The notes: generated from the sequence alone by a model not told the origin. Counted from the stretch's first letter, positions 23,640 through 34,911 are shown. The stretch is DNA of 64,000 nucleotides from Setophaga petechia (GCA_024362935.1 JANCRA010000014.1:7271258-7335257); one strand, 5' to 3'. Numbers and translations: made by a program.

Positions 23640-24870
23640 GGGCGGTGAAGGAGGAGGTATTGCTCCAGCCACTGCTTCCCTGGCAAGGGGAGGCTGTGGG
23701 CGTTGTGTGCGGCAGGAAGGCCAACAGCCCGGGGCCGAGCAAGCCGGGCTGCCCGCACTCCCCTCGCCCCGGGGGAGGTGGGATCCCGCTCCGGCTCACG
23801 GTGGGACTTGTGGACCCCCGGGAATGCTGATGGGCCGGCGGGTGTGGAACCCCCGCGGGCTGCGGTGGCGGCGGTGGCGGTGGTGGCGATGGCGGTGTCG
23901 GCAGCGGTGTCGGTCGCCTCGGGGAGGGAGGTGCTCCCGTCCATGCAGCTGCCATTGGCGCTGGCTGGGCCGTGGTTTCCTGCCGAAATCACATGGCTCC
24001 CGCGTTTCCATGGAGAGAGCCGGGGTGGGCGCTGCCAAGAGCCTGCACGAACTCCCCGCTTGCTCCCGTCCATGGGAGTGGAACAAAGGGGATGCACCGA
24101 GCCAGGCCCGCTTTCGCCCCGCGCCTCGCCCCCCGCCTCTCCTGGGACATGTGAGTGCCACCCGCACCTCCGCACCCCGCGGGCACGGGAGGGTCGGGGG
24201 GAGCGGGGTTGGTGGCCTCAGCAGGGCTACACCCTTGGGGGGCCACGTCGCCGCAAGCCACCGCCCGCCCGCCCGCGTCCCCTCTGCCGCCAGCCCCGGT
24301 GGGCGCCCCACGCCGCGCTGCAGTGCCCGGGCTCGGCGGGAGGGCAGGGACGGGGACGGGGACACGGACACGGACACGGACACGGGGCTCCGCTCCTCCG
24401 CCCCACTGCGGAGCGGAGCGATCCTCCGCGCTCCGGCCGGGACCGTGGCCGGAGCCGCCCGGGGAAGGAGCCGCCTGACAGTGGGGTATCAGGGCGAGCA
24501 GCCCCAGTGTCACCCGCTGGCCCCCAGACCCTGTCTGGGACAGATCAGCTTCTCCAGCCACTCTTTCGCTCCCGGGTTTGGAATGACGCTAGTGGCACGA
24601 ACCGTGCCCTGCCCCGAATCCCTCGGGACTCCAGGCAGGGGTACGGGCAGGGGTACGGCGGGCGAAGGAGAGGCTGCCCGTGCCCATATAGGGCCGTGCC
24701 CGAGCGCCAGAGCCCTGGATCCCGCGGGAGAGGCTGCAGCCATCGCCCCCCACGGCAGCCCCGCGCCGGGCGGGACCCGCCGGGCTCCCCGGGGACCTGG
24801 GTGCACCGTGTCAGCTGGGTGCTGCCTCCTCCTCCCCTCCGGGGCCACGGGGGGAGGAATGCTCGGGGGA
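23640..24870. promoter_or_regulatory. Orphan CpG island; possible distal RIPOR1 promoter
   Basis: Roughly 1.2 kb of very GC-rich, CpG-dense DNA, with triplet-rich stretches (GGCGGTGGCGGTGG near 23862-23890) and a hexamer run. No start codon can be tied to a known protein. A potential first-exon donor (GGGACAT|GTGAGTGC) lies at about 24149. The plus-strand position upstream of RIPOR1 suggests an alternative non-coding first exon. A long open frame through the island is a composition artefact. The function is an inference. Confidence 0.45.
24357..24386. repeat. (GGACAC)n short hexamer repeat
   Basis: Four tandem GGACAC/ACACGG units lie inside the orphan CpG island. They are simple-sequence in nature. 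Confidence 0.75.
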
Positions 24871-25821
24871 ATTAATGAGACAGATCTCGCTTTGTTGCTG
24901 GCCCGATCCTCCTGTCTCCCAGCCCTTCCCAGCCTGCCAAGAAGTGCTCGGGAAGGCCTCGCACCATTAACCCTTCCCCTGCCGCACCTCCGGCCATCCC
25001 AGGGCATGCAAACAGCCTCAGCAGGTTTTGCCCTTGCCGCATTCCCAGAGGAGACTCCCGAGGGCACTGGCAAGTCCTGGGCATCCTATAAACCCCATGT
25101 CTCCCGTCTCCTGGCTGGTGGCCTTACTGCGTCCCCTGGGCAGGGCTGGGACGGGAGGCTGTGACGCCGCGCAAAATCCGGCAGTGCGGGGCTTGTCACC
25201 GGCTTGTCACCAGTGGCGTTGCCTCCTCTCGGCTGGTGAGGATCCCCGGCGCCTTGCCACAGTCCCCTGGGTGGAGAGGAGCTGTTGGTGGCATGTTGGT
25301 ATCCCTGCCACGGTGGTGGCTGAGTCCCCATGGAGGACATGTCATGATGGGGTTGAGCATGGAAATGGGGGCAGTAATGGACATGGCAGGGATGGGGGAT
25401 GAGGGGACAAGCTCAGAGGTGTCGGGGTGCAACCAGGGAATAACTGTTGATCTGCAGTGGTGAGGACAGGGATATCTCTTCCCAAGCCTTGGTGAGGCTC
25501 CTGGTCAGAGCTGCTGTTTTGCCCAGGACTCTGCTGGCTGGGTTGCAGCAGGATGCCTGCGATGGGCATTGGACGGGAGGAGCTGGATGGGTGTAGGGTG
25601 TCCCCCAGGAATGCCATCAGGCTGGGATCCAGAGCCTGCCCGTGGCTGAGGCTCCTGCCATGACACTGACCTAAGGACAGGACCCTGGGAAACCCATGGC
25701 GGGCAGGGAGCAGCTGGCATTCGAGATCCCCTGGGCACAGTGAAGGCAGCCCCAGCCCTGGCTTTGCGTGGGCTGAGGGCAGTGCTGGGCTGGGACGAGC
25801 TCCCCGCCGCGTGCTTTGGGG

Positions 25822-25831
25822 TTATTTATAG
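25822..25831 (+). promoter_or_regulatory. MEF2 consensus site in an AT-rich island
   Basis: TTATTTATAG fits the MEF2 consensus YTA(W)4TAR at every position. It is followed six bases later by another AT core (CCATTTATATCG) within otherwise GC-rich DNA. It could alternatively be a TATA-like element of an unannotated transcript. No function is shown. Confidence 0.3.
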
Positions 25832-27468
25832 GGCTGCCATTTATATCGCTTCTATTTCTGCAGCCGTGTGGGGACTATGCGAGGAAGCGAGGGGGGAGGG
25901 CTCGAGTCTGCCACCGCCCCGTGCCCAGCCCCTCCAGGAAGGGATGCTGCCACAGCTTAGGGCCAGCCTGGCTGCGGGGAGAGCCTGGCTTGGCACGAGG
26001 GCTGGTCCTTCTCCAGCCCTCAGGGCGTCCACTTGTGGAGAAAACTCTTCCTTGGGCTCCCAGGATTTTTTGGGGTTGGCTTTGCCAGTTTTAGCAGAAA
26101 GTAAAGTCCGAGAAGTCAGCTGTAGCACTGTGGTTGGGGTGACCACCTGCAGCTCTAGGACCAGCTGTCCCAGCCCAGGACAGGTCACTTGGTTACTTAG
26201 TGTGCTTCTTCAAGCTGTGACTGTGTGTCTTCTTGCCAAAATTGTCATCTCCTGCCTTCTCCCAGGACTCCCCCATGGTTAAGAGCTATTCTGGCCCCTC
26301 ACCAGGCTGATTCCATCTCCACAAACCTTTTGGGCCAGCCATGACTTTTGACACTGACGGAGGCTGGTCTATGCCCTTTCCTGTCAGGTTTCCAGCTGTG
26401 GTGACATTCCCAGCCACTCAAAGATGTCTGTGGAGTACTTGTCCAAAACAGCCTGAAATAGCTTCTTTATCACCTTGGCCTTTGGTGCTACTGCCACTAA
26501 GGCAGCATCAGGTTAGGGCTGGTGGCTTCTCCAGGGGCTCGGTGGACTCAGATTCAGTGCTGGTGGTTCTTGGGAGCAGGGAGAAGCTGGAGAATTTCCC
26601 TAGAACTCTACTGGTGGGATGTGGGATCTATGTAAAGCTGGTCTTCTATCCCATGCAGGGCAGGGAAGTGGGAACAACCTGCTGGATTTTTCTGCCTGTG
26701 CACGAACTGGTCGTGGCTGTATGTGTGTGTCCAAGCATGGCTGCCCAGGGAGTGTTTGCATGTTCAGCTGTTGTGGTTGGGGTGGGGATGCCCAGGGCAG
26801 CTCCCCAGGCCTGGTACGAGGAAGGCATAAAGGGACACTGCCAAAAAAGGAGCACCTGGGGCATTACACCCACAACATCCCTGGTGCAGAGGAGGGATTG
26901 AGGCAGCCACCCTGGCAGGTTGAGCTGAGCCAGAGTGGTGAATATGCAGGGAAACCTCCTGAGCTGGAGTCACATGGAGATGTCCCCTTCCTTGCACCCA
27001 CTCCCTGTTTCCAGCCCAGCCAGAACAGGGACTCATTTAATTCAATTACCACCCTGGCGCTGCTGGCGTGGCTTGTGCCCTTCCTCTGCCCTCCCTTGGC
27101 AAGGTGTCCTGAGCTGTGAGGCCCTGCCAAGTGCCTTGCAGGGTGCTGTGAGGTGCTCAGAGGGCACGGCTGATGGGATGTGTCCTTCTCCAGTACCCTC
27201 TGCCACTTTTGGAATGCCTGCTGCTGTCTCCTGCCTGCTCCTGGTGGTCTGCCCAGGGGTGATGCCCGGGATGGTGCCATGCCAGGCACCTCACCCATGT
27301 GTCAGCTGCCACACAGATCCCCCTGGGATTGCAGGTTACGGAGAGGCAGAGTCCCCACAAGCAGCACAGCCTGGCTGTCACCCCTCTGCGAGGGAAGCCT
27401 GGAAGTCCCTCACTCTGTGTGACACCGGGGAAAGCCCCTCCCGCAGCTGGGGCAGCTTTAGCGTGGCT

Positions 27469-27491
27469 TTCTCATTAACCTTTAATGAGAA
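27469..27491. promoter_or_regulatory. 23-bp palindrome with paired homeodomain cores and adjacent forkhead word
   Basis: TTCTCATTAA and TTAATGAGAA are perfect inverted 10-bp arms separated by CCT. Each arm holds a TTAAT/ATTAA homeodomain core, as in dimeric homeodomain sites. The next bases (ACAAACAA, 27491-27498) are the complement of a forkhead core (TTGTTTGT). Such an ordered grouping in GC-rich surroundings suggests a regulatory element; this is inference only. Confidence 0.35.
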
Positions 27492-28805
27492 CAAACAAGC
27501 TGGCATGGCCGTGGCTGCGGGCGCGCTGCCTGGCCGTGTGCCGGCCGCGGGCTCCGCACGCTGCCAGCCGGGGCAGGCTCTGCGCTGGGATGGCCGGGGC
27601 GGTGCCGGCAGTGATGCCATTCCCGGGGGAATCAGCACGGGGTGAAAAGCCGCTGGTGGCCACTGCCCACGGCAGCCGCCAGGATGGGACTCTGCCCGTC
27701 CGAGGGGATGCATCGTGTCCGGGAGAGGTAGGAGACGTGGTCTTTGTGCAGGTTCTGGAAGGCTGGGGTGGAGATGGGCTTTGCAGTGTGATGGGCTGCT
27801 GGGTCCCCATGGCACTGGCATGGAGGCTGGTGGGCACCTGGAATGGTTTTTCTTTGGATGCTTCTCAGAGCCAGCCCAGCCTCACCAGCTCCAGCTGCTC
27901 TCCCAGTGTGGCTGATGGTGTGCACCCACCTGGGCACTGGGACCTGAGGGTGGCCTGGGTCACAGCACTCTCTGGTGACACTGCTGCAACCTCAGCTCTG
28001 CAGGCCTGACTGTGGCTGTCTGCAGAGCCACATGTGAGTGCCCACAGTGGGGCAGCCCTGCCACCATACGTGGGAGCCCCTGATGCTTCTTGTCCCCTAT
28101 GGGACCTGCAGGGACGGGACCTGCTCTGGGCTGGGGAAGCAATCCCACAACAGGCTCACTCTCTGGGGGAGGGGTTAACTTTGTGGGAGGACCTCATATC
28201 TGCAGGGACCCCCAAGACTCTGTCTCAGTGCTTTTCCTCCTGAACCTGTCCTGACCTTGCTCTAAAATCAGCAGCAAACAGGAAAGGAGCCTGGGAGGGA
28301 GGTGTTTCTTCCTGCTCCAGTGACGTGGAGAGGGGCAGCGGATCCCAGCCTGGACCGAGCTGGCTGCTCCAGCCTTTGTCCAACCTGGAGGGGGGTTGCA
28401 GTCTTGGGTATTCCCAGGACCAGTGCTGAAGCATGGTGACATCTGTGCCACGGAGTCTCCTGGTTATTCAGGACACTAAATAGGGAGTTGTGGGCCTGAG
28501 AGGTGCTGCTGGCATTAGCATGGAGGGCAGGTGGGTCTGCCACACTGTGCTGTGGGAGCTGGACCCCCATGGAAAGCAGGACAGACATTCCCACATGGGA
28601 GTTGCACCCCAGCATCTTTGGAGAGCCCTGTGAGGAAGCCCTGGCTGAAGCGAGCTCCTCCAAGGCTTTGGATACTCAGGATACAAAGTAGGGACTTCTG
28701 AGCAAGGAAACCCTTTTTCCAGTGGCTCTTGGGTCTTGGAGGATGCCCACAGGCATACCACGGGATTGCATGCTGTGGGAAGCCTACAGCAAAGCCACGG
28801 TGGTT

Positions 28806-28863
28806 TTATAGATACATAAATATAACTATATATATTTATTATATTTATATATACTTATATTTA
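28806..28863. repeat. AT-rich low-complexity (TATA/TTTA) tract
   Basis: About 58 bp of irregular TATA/TTAT repeats (ATACATAAATATAACTATAT and onward). It stands immediately 5' of a CpG island, which makes a sharp composition boundary. Confidence 0.85.
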
Positions 28864-28899
28864 AACCCAAGCAATGCAGAAGCAAGCGGCAGTGGTGTG

Positions 28900-29500
28900 A
28901 GCATCACCTGCCCACGGCTTTGTGCCTGCCCGCAGTGGAGCAGGGACGGAGGCGAGGGACTGTGCATCCCCCGCCCAGCCTCGGATGCAGCTCAGAGCCG
29001 GCGTTCGGCAGGGCGGCGTGCGCTCCTTGGAGTGTGCTGGCCCTGGGTGCCGGCGGGAGCGGGGGTCTACAAAGGCAGCGATCAGAGAGGGGCTGGAGCG
29101 GCGGGGGCGGTTTGCGGTGTGTTCCCCTCCCTTCCATCCGTGCCTCAGTTTCCCTAGGGGGGCGGTGGGGAGGGAAGCACAGGGACCGAAGCGTGCTGTG
29201 CTCCGGGTGTAGCCGGTGCTGGCGGGGCCCCTTCCCTCCATGGGAGTCAGGCATCCTCCCCGTGTCCTCCCATCCTCCGTCCCCTTGAGTCACGCCGGGG
29301 CTGCGGCGCTGGCAGTGATGTCAGCCCGCGGGCAGGGGAAGCGGGGGAGGAGACTGCTGCCCGGGGGGGCCCTCCGGCCACGGCCCCCGCACTCGGGCGG
29401 ACAGACGGCATGAGAGAACAACAACCACCCGGGACGCTGAGCCCAGCCCGAGGGGGATGTGCTGCCGCAGCGCGCCATGAATGGCAAACCGAAAGGTACC
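28900..29500 (+). promoter_or_regulatory. RIPOR1: CpG-island promoter, probable RIPOR1 5' end
   Basis: CpG-dense from about 28,960 through 29,590. It contains a TGAGTCA (29287-29293) and a run of G blocks at 29340-29375, and lies upstream of a candidate first coding exon that splices in frame to RIPOR1 exon 2. It is the CpG island nearest to the RIPOR1 coding exons. Promoter assignment rests on composition and on the in-frame candidate exon. Confidence 0.5.
29477..29495 (+). CDS. RIPOR1: Candidate alternative first coding exon of RIPOR1
   Basis: ATG at 29477, in context CGCGCCATGA, encodes Met-Asn-Gly-Lys-Pro-Lys and one base, then GAAAG|GTACCG as a donor. Joined to the acceptor at 34885/34886 it reads MNGKPKGRPSRSHST and continues directly into [10 protein letters not shown] of RIPOR1. 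The 19 + 26 nt fill exactly 15 codons with no stop. The donor is only moderate (C at +5), so this is a candidate. Without it, translation starts at 34912 with the usual [10 protein letters not shown]. Confidence 0.42.
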
Positions 29501-30862
29501 GAGCACCGGCAGCGCCAGGGCTCCCCAGCGAACGGCGATCATTTGGGGACCCCCAGCTGTTCGAGGCTCCCGGGGTGACGTGGCTGGGCTCAGGCGGGGT
29601 TTTTTGGGGTGAGGAGTTTTCTTGAGGGGAAAGCTGTCCCTGACAGGGACACCAAGGACATACGCACCCGCCACCTGCAAGGGACGCGGTTGTCACTGCA
29701 GGTTGCACTGACAGGGTGTCAGGACAGGGTCTCCGTGCAGGATTGAACCCCCTGTGTACCTGATCTGCTCTTGCCTACACTGAGATCCACTGTGTCTCAA
29801 GGCAGGAGAGGGGCCACAGCTGCCAGCTGCTCTGGGGTGATGCACCCCTGATGCCAGAGCAGCGCCCGATGCCATGGCAGCACAGTTCCTCAGCAAACTG
29901 TTTTTTCCCCGCTCATGCCCCCATGTCTGTTGACGACAAACAGAGCCCATCTACATGTCAAGTGTCCCTGGCATGGTGGCCCCAGGGGACCTGGGCAGAA
30001 CAGAGGGCCTTGGGGTTGGTTTGTGCACTTGGCCCGAGTTGTCTGGGCAGGATTTGTAGGGGCAGCTACTGGTACCCAGCAGAGCACTCTGGAGATAAGG
30101 ATGGCAGGGGGAAGGTGGCATGTGGGACCTCCACACGGTTATGCCAGTCCCAGGAGGATCCTTCCAGAGGTTCCCAGCACTTCTGAGAGGGATGACAGCC
30201 CACTCAGGAACAGAGTCTGGTGCCCATGGCCAGGATGCAGCCCTGTCTCATGGAGTATGGAGATGAGCAGCGTCCATGGGGATCCTGACTGGGTGGGCAC
30301 TTGGTTTGTGCCTTCGGTGGTGGGGGACTCACTTCACCAGGACCACTGTAGTCCTGGGCTGGTTCCCAGGAGCCATCCTAGAGAACACACTGGGCTTGAG
30401 CTTTGCCAGCCCCTGGGAAACCCCCTGCCTCAGAAGGTGGCTGCTTCCCTACGTTACAGTTTGGGTTTGCATCTCCTCCTGGCTGGAGACAGGGAGCCCG
30501 TGGGATGCATGGCAGGATCAGGGGCGGTGAGCCCCCCCGAGGAACTGGCTGTGAGTGTCCGCCTGTGCCGTGCCCTGCCCTTCCTCAGGGATACTCCGCG
30601 GGGTAAATAAGCACTTCCTCCAATTCTTCCCATTCGCAGCTCCTTCCCTTTCCTGCTGCCCTCCCACTTGGCCCAAGGAGCCAGCAGCCTCCCCTGGCCG
30701 CAGGGGCGGATATCAGCGCCATGTCCCTGCTGCCATTGGGCTGAGAGCATCCAGCATCCATCCACCCCAAACTGCCAGAGCAGCCAGCACCCAAACAACC
30801 AAACCGCCATTCCCTGTTCCCGTTGGGGGCTGTGACCTTATGGCTGAGACTTTCTCTCCGGG

Positions 30863-30898
30863 TGAGTCACGGGAGCCCGGATGCCATTCACTGACTCA
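30863..30898. promoter_or_regulatory. Pair of AP-1 (TRE) sites
   Basis: A perfect TGAGTCA at 30863-30869 and a perfect TGACTCA at 30892-30898 are 29 bp apart, close to three helical turns. A near-match TGACTCT follows at 30901. This is a plausible AP-1-driven enhancer in the RIPOR1 5' region; there is no direct evidence of activity. Confidence 0.35.
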
Positions 30899-32507
30899 TC
30901 TGACTCTCAAAAGCCCCCAATCCTTGCCTAGCACCAGAAGGAACCAGGGGTGTCCTGCCTTCCTGGAAGTGAGGCAGAGCGTGGAGAGGTCAGGGAAGAG
31001 GCGGCTCTCAGGCTCCTTGTGACCAAGGCGTGATGGCTTCGGTCCCCGGATGCTCCCGTCCTCTGTGCTGAGGGGGGATGAGGCGTGATGGGAGGGAAGA
31101 GCTGCTCCAGCCCACGCTGGGAGCCGGCCAAGGGCCGTCCCGGGGCCGGAAGGGGCCGGCGGGGGCCGGGGTACGTGCCTGGGTTGGGGCAGCGGGGCCG
31201 CAGCTGTGCAAACACGGACGCAGCGGCTGCTCCCGGGGGAGCCGAGCCAGCGGGCTGCGTTCACAGGCTCCCGAGGTCACCCCCGCCGTGCGCCCAGGTT
31301 TCACCCAGAGGTGCTGGGACAGGGCATGGCAGGACCCCCCACTTGCCCCAGGCACCACGGGCAGGCTGATGGTCCTGGGGCCATCGTGGCCTCCCCCACT
31401 GAGGGACAATGTGCCCTGCTATGCCCCGGGGATCGCCACAGTGCCATCAGTGCAGGGACCACAGCCCACCCCCCCTGGGTGCCCTGGGTGCTGCTCTTGG
31501 TCCTGGGCGCCTTCCCCGAGGTGAGGGGTGCTGGAGTCTGCTGGGTTGGCCACGCTGGGCATTGGTGGCCTTCAGTGAGTGACATCCCTGGAAGTGCTGG
31601 TCAGAGCCCCCCCCAGTTCCCAGGGCTGCAGGGCTGGGGACTCAGGGGGAGCCAGTTTGGGGCGTCTCCGACCAGGGCAGTGTTGATAAACCCGCCGGAG
31701 CGACCTGAGGCTGGTGTCTGAGTGTCGGAAACAGAAACCAGCTGGGACCAACCCAGCCGGTCGGACTGCCCCCTCCGCTGCTCAGACCAGCATTCTTGGG
31801 ATCCCAATCATCTCCAGAGCACCGGGCGTCGAGAGAGGAGCCGGCAGCCGGGCTGGAGAGCCCCGGGGTGGGCTCCGGCACCCCGTGCTGTGCTGCTTGT
31901 TCAGCTGCTCGCTGTCCTTCTGGCCGCTGCCCACGGGCAGTGCTGGCCAAGGACGGACAGAGGGACACACTCCCAGGACTGCATTTCCTACGCTGGGGAT
32001 TCTGGAGGCAGTCTGTGGCACGGAAAAGGTGAAAAGCTTGGTCGGGAGGCAGGTTTGTTAGCACTGAGCCCTAACGAAGGGCAGGGGGCGGTGGGGCTTG
32101 CTGGAACTGAACCTTTGGCGCAGGAACTTTTCTGCTCAGGAGAGAGAAAGGATGTGCTTGGGGCTTTAGCCCATGGCAGGGACATGAGTGTGCTGGTGCT
32201 TTGCTGGTGCCAGCCTCATGGTAAGCCTGGCACGGGGCTCACCAGCCTGGGCGAGATACGATGCCCAGTGGTCCCTTCCAAGCATGCCCCAGGCTCTGCT
32301 CCCTGCGGGGGCTGGCTGTGCTGCTGGTACCAGGTACCTCTTATCTCGGTAATGTCAGGAATGCACTATGCTGGGGATTTTTCCTCTTCTGTGAGCCAAG
32401 CCCAAGAGTGCCAGGAACAGAGACCCCACATCATGCCTGCCCTGCCTCATGCAGGGAGTGCTGCCCTTCAGCACTCGGCTGGGTGCGGTGCTGGGCTGGA
32501 GCATCCT

Positions 32508-32547
32508 TGGGGCTCCTGGAGCATCCTTGGGGCTCTTGGAGCATCAC
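32508..32547. repeat. 21-bp direct repeat, about two and a half copies
   Basis: GGAGCATCCTTGGGGCTCCT is followed by GGAGCATCCTTGGGGCTCTT and then GGAGCATCA. This is a short local duplication. Confidence 0.75.
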
Positions 32548-33147
32548 TCCTGCAGAGCAGGGGTATGGTGTCCCCGTCTCCCGGGGGAACTTGGGGTCCT
32601 GGCACAGGATCTTGGTTGCAGGGTACCAGGTCTGGGGATGCAGGGCGCCATGGTGCCTCGTGGTGGATGTTTGGGGGAGAGCTGGGTCCAGGGCTGGAGT
32701 GCAGGGAGCCACTGCTCCCTGTGCTAGTGAGGGAGCCTCGAGTGCTTTGGAGCAGGACCCAGCATGGCACAAGTGTCTGCTGGAGCCTCTGAGGTGCCTG
32801 GGCTGGTGGCTGCAGATTGCTTTGAGTTGTGTTGGGGCATCAGTCCCCTCCAGCACACCCAGCATCCTTCTCCCCCTCCTGCATCCTCCTCCCCTTGATG
32901 CTCTCAGCATCTTTCTCTCTGACAACCTCAGCATCCTTCCCCAGTGCAGGCTTCTGCCTGGGAAACCCTCCTTAGAGGTCCCTCTGTGCTCCAAAGTGGC
33001 AATGTGGGCTGGAGAAAGATGGGTTGGCAGGACTGTCCTCAGCCTGAACTGTGACCTGCCCCACACATGAGAGCCTTCTCCTGTGGTGGTGGGTGGCTGA
33101 GCCACTGTAGCACGGCAGCCACAGGCCCTCCTCGCTCAGTGGGGAGC

Positions 33148-33238
33148 AGATTAAAGAGCCCTGCAGAGGGTAATCTGCCCAGGCCTGCAGGTCAGCCGGG
33201 CTGCCAGGGATTACAGCTCTTGGTAATGAGCTTAATTG
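33148..33238. promoter_or_regulatory. Cluster of GATTA/TAAT homeodomain-type sites
   Basis: Within about 90 bp there are AGATTA (33148-33153), its complement TAATCT (33171-33176), GGATTA (33208-33213), TAAT (33224-33227) and TTAATTG (33232-33238). GGATTA/AGATTA are bicoid-class (OTX/CRX/PITX) cores. In the surrounding GC-rich sequence this density is unusual. It is a candidate enhancer. Confidence 0.35.
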
Positions 33239-33665
33239 GGACAGTGTTGTCCTGGAAAATGGAGGGACTGGCACCCAGATAACGCTGTGTCCGTGGGACC
33301 CGCCGAGTGGCTCTGTGGTGTGGGCAGGGACACGAGTCCCAAGGGGGAACCAGATGGACCTGCTGCCTCCTGGCTCCACTGGGATAGAGGTGAGTGGTGG
33401 TGGTGGTTAGCTTTGACTGCAAATGGCTCTGGCACATCCTGGGTGCTGCAAATCCCTGGCCCCAGCCTGGCGTGCGGGCTGGTGAGGGACACAGTGCCAG
33501 GGGGATGCCTGCCGGTGGCTGAGTGGGTGTGAGCCGTGTGGGACCAGGCTGAGCTGGGCTCCTGGCCATGGGGAAGGAGTGAGATTGGGATGGGGTGGGG
33601 GTGGAAGCCCCAGCAGTGCCTGCATCCCTGCGCTGTTCACTGTCGGCCATGCTGGAGACAGGAGG

Positions 33666-33751
33666 AAAGGCAAAGTGAGCTCCTTAGGTTGGAGGGATGT
33701 GGCTCTGGAAAGGCAAAGTGAGCTCCTTAGGATGGAGGGAGGTGGCTCTGG
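33666..33751. repeat. 43-bp tandem duplication, two copies
   Basis: AAAGGCAAAGTGAGCTCCTT begins copies at 33666 and at 33709. The two 43-bp units differ at only two or three sites, so the duplication is recent. Confidence 0.92.
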
Positions 33752-34911
33752 CTCAGTCTGTCAGCCAGGGAAGCTGGCTGGCATCCCTGGGGTCCTGCCT
33801 GGCTGTCCCTGGTGGTGGGTGCCTGCTGGGCACCGTGTGGGCTCATCCCCAGCAGCTGCCACAGCTCTGCTCAGGGCTGGCTGGAGCAGGGGGATTGACC
33901 TGCCATCAGTGGTGGCCAGAATGAAGTGGAGCATCCTGCATCCTGCTCCTCCATGGCTGCCCTGTGGGCTGGGCTCCTTCCTGTGCACAGCTGGCAGTGC
34001 TGGGTGTGGCAGGGCCAGGAGCCCTGTTCTCCCCTGCTCTTGCTTTGTCCTTTGGGCTGCCCTACCCAAGGCCCAGCCCTGGCCAGGGCTACAGGGATGG
34101 TTCCTGTGATGCAGACCTGCAGCCAGGTGCAGGCCCTGAGACTCAGAAAAGTGCTCTCTCCCTGGCTGGCATAAACTGCACCCTCTGTGGTGGGGACGGG
34201 CAGCTCATGGCAGTGGTTTCAAGGTTCCTGACACTGTTGCTGCCAGCAGCAGAGGACAGGGTGCAGCAGCCTTGGGGCTGGACACGTGTGGCCTGCACAG
34301 ACTTTCCAGGGTCTGGCAGGGCATGGCTTGGCCTTTTCTTCCCCCGCGCAGAACTCCTGGCAAAGCTGGGAACTTTTCAAAGTGTTTTGTTGTCCTTGGG
34401 TTTCCCTCCTGGTTGCTGGAGTGAGCGGAAGCAAGTGAGGAGTCAGCGAAGGGCTGGGCAGCTGAGTCCAGCCCTGTGTCTTTCCTGCCCCTGCAGCAGG
34501 GTGGCCCGGGTGACAATGGACATAAGAGAAGGTGGGGTTCAGGAGGAGGTGTCTGGGCTTGGGCACTGTGTAGTTTGCCATGGATGTATCTGGGAAAAGC
34601 CATGGTAGGCACTGGGCATCAGCCCCTTTCTGTAACTCCCACAGGGCCAACCTGGGACATGTGTGTCTGGGTGTGCCCATTGCGAGCTCCCAGTGCCCAG
34701 AGCCCCACTTCACCAAGAGCAGTATCTCTGGGGACAGCATGGGATCTGTGTCCCAGTGCCACCAGGAGGGTTCTTGGACTGAGAGAGGGGGAAGTCTCCC
34801 AACCCATGGTCCGTGGGTGCTAGTCTCAGTGCTGCTGTGTGTCCTCACCGTGCTGCTGGTGACCCTGATGTGTCATTGTCCCCAGGGCGGCCCTCCAGGT
34901 CACACTCAACG

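Larger units (their letters stand above)
24871..28799. other. Intergenic sequence without recognised gene
   Basis: No protein gene recognised. It includes a MEF2-type site (25822-25831) and a palindromic homeodomain-type element (27469-27491), annotated separately. Open frames here are short or have no coding features. Confidence 0.4.
29501..34885. other. Region upstream of RIPOR1 exon 2 (probable intron 1)
   Basis: No coding exon recognised. It contains an AP-1 site pair, a GATTA/TAAT homeodomain-site cluster and a 43-bp duplication (separate entries), plus a GC-rich patch near 31,110-31,300. If the candidate first exon is right, this is RIPOR1 intron 1. Confidence 0.45.

Noticed and set aside
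11856..24000. Possible AGRP gene, expected near RIPOR1 from mammalian synteny
   Set aside because: I looked on the minus strand for the Cys-rich C-terminal knot of AGRP and found no such cysteine pattern.
23464..25164. 566-residue plus-strand open frame
   Set aside because: It spans the orphan CpG island, where stop codons are rare. The composition is Gly/Arg/Pro/Ala low-complexity, with the hexamer run read as Asp-Thr repeats. No domain, and overlapping frames on both strands are equally open.
31722..32792. 356-residue plus-strand open frame
   Set aside because: Gly/Ser/Leu-rich, no domain, no conserved motif; lies in the probable RIPOR1 intron 1.
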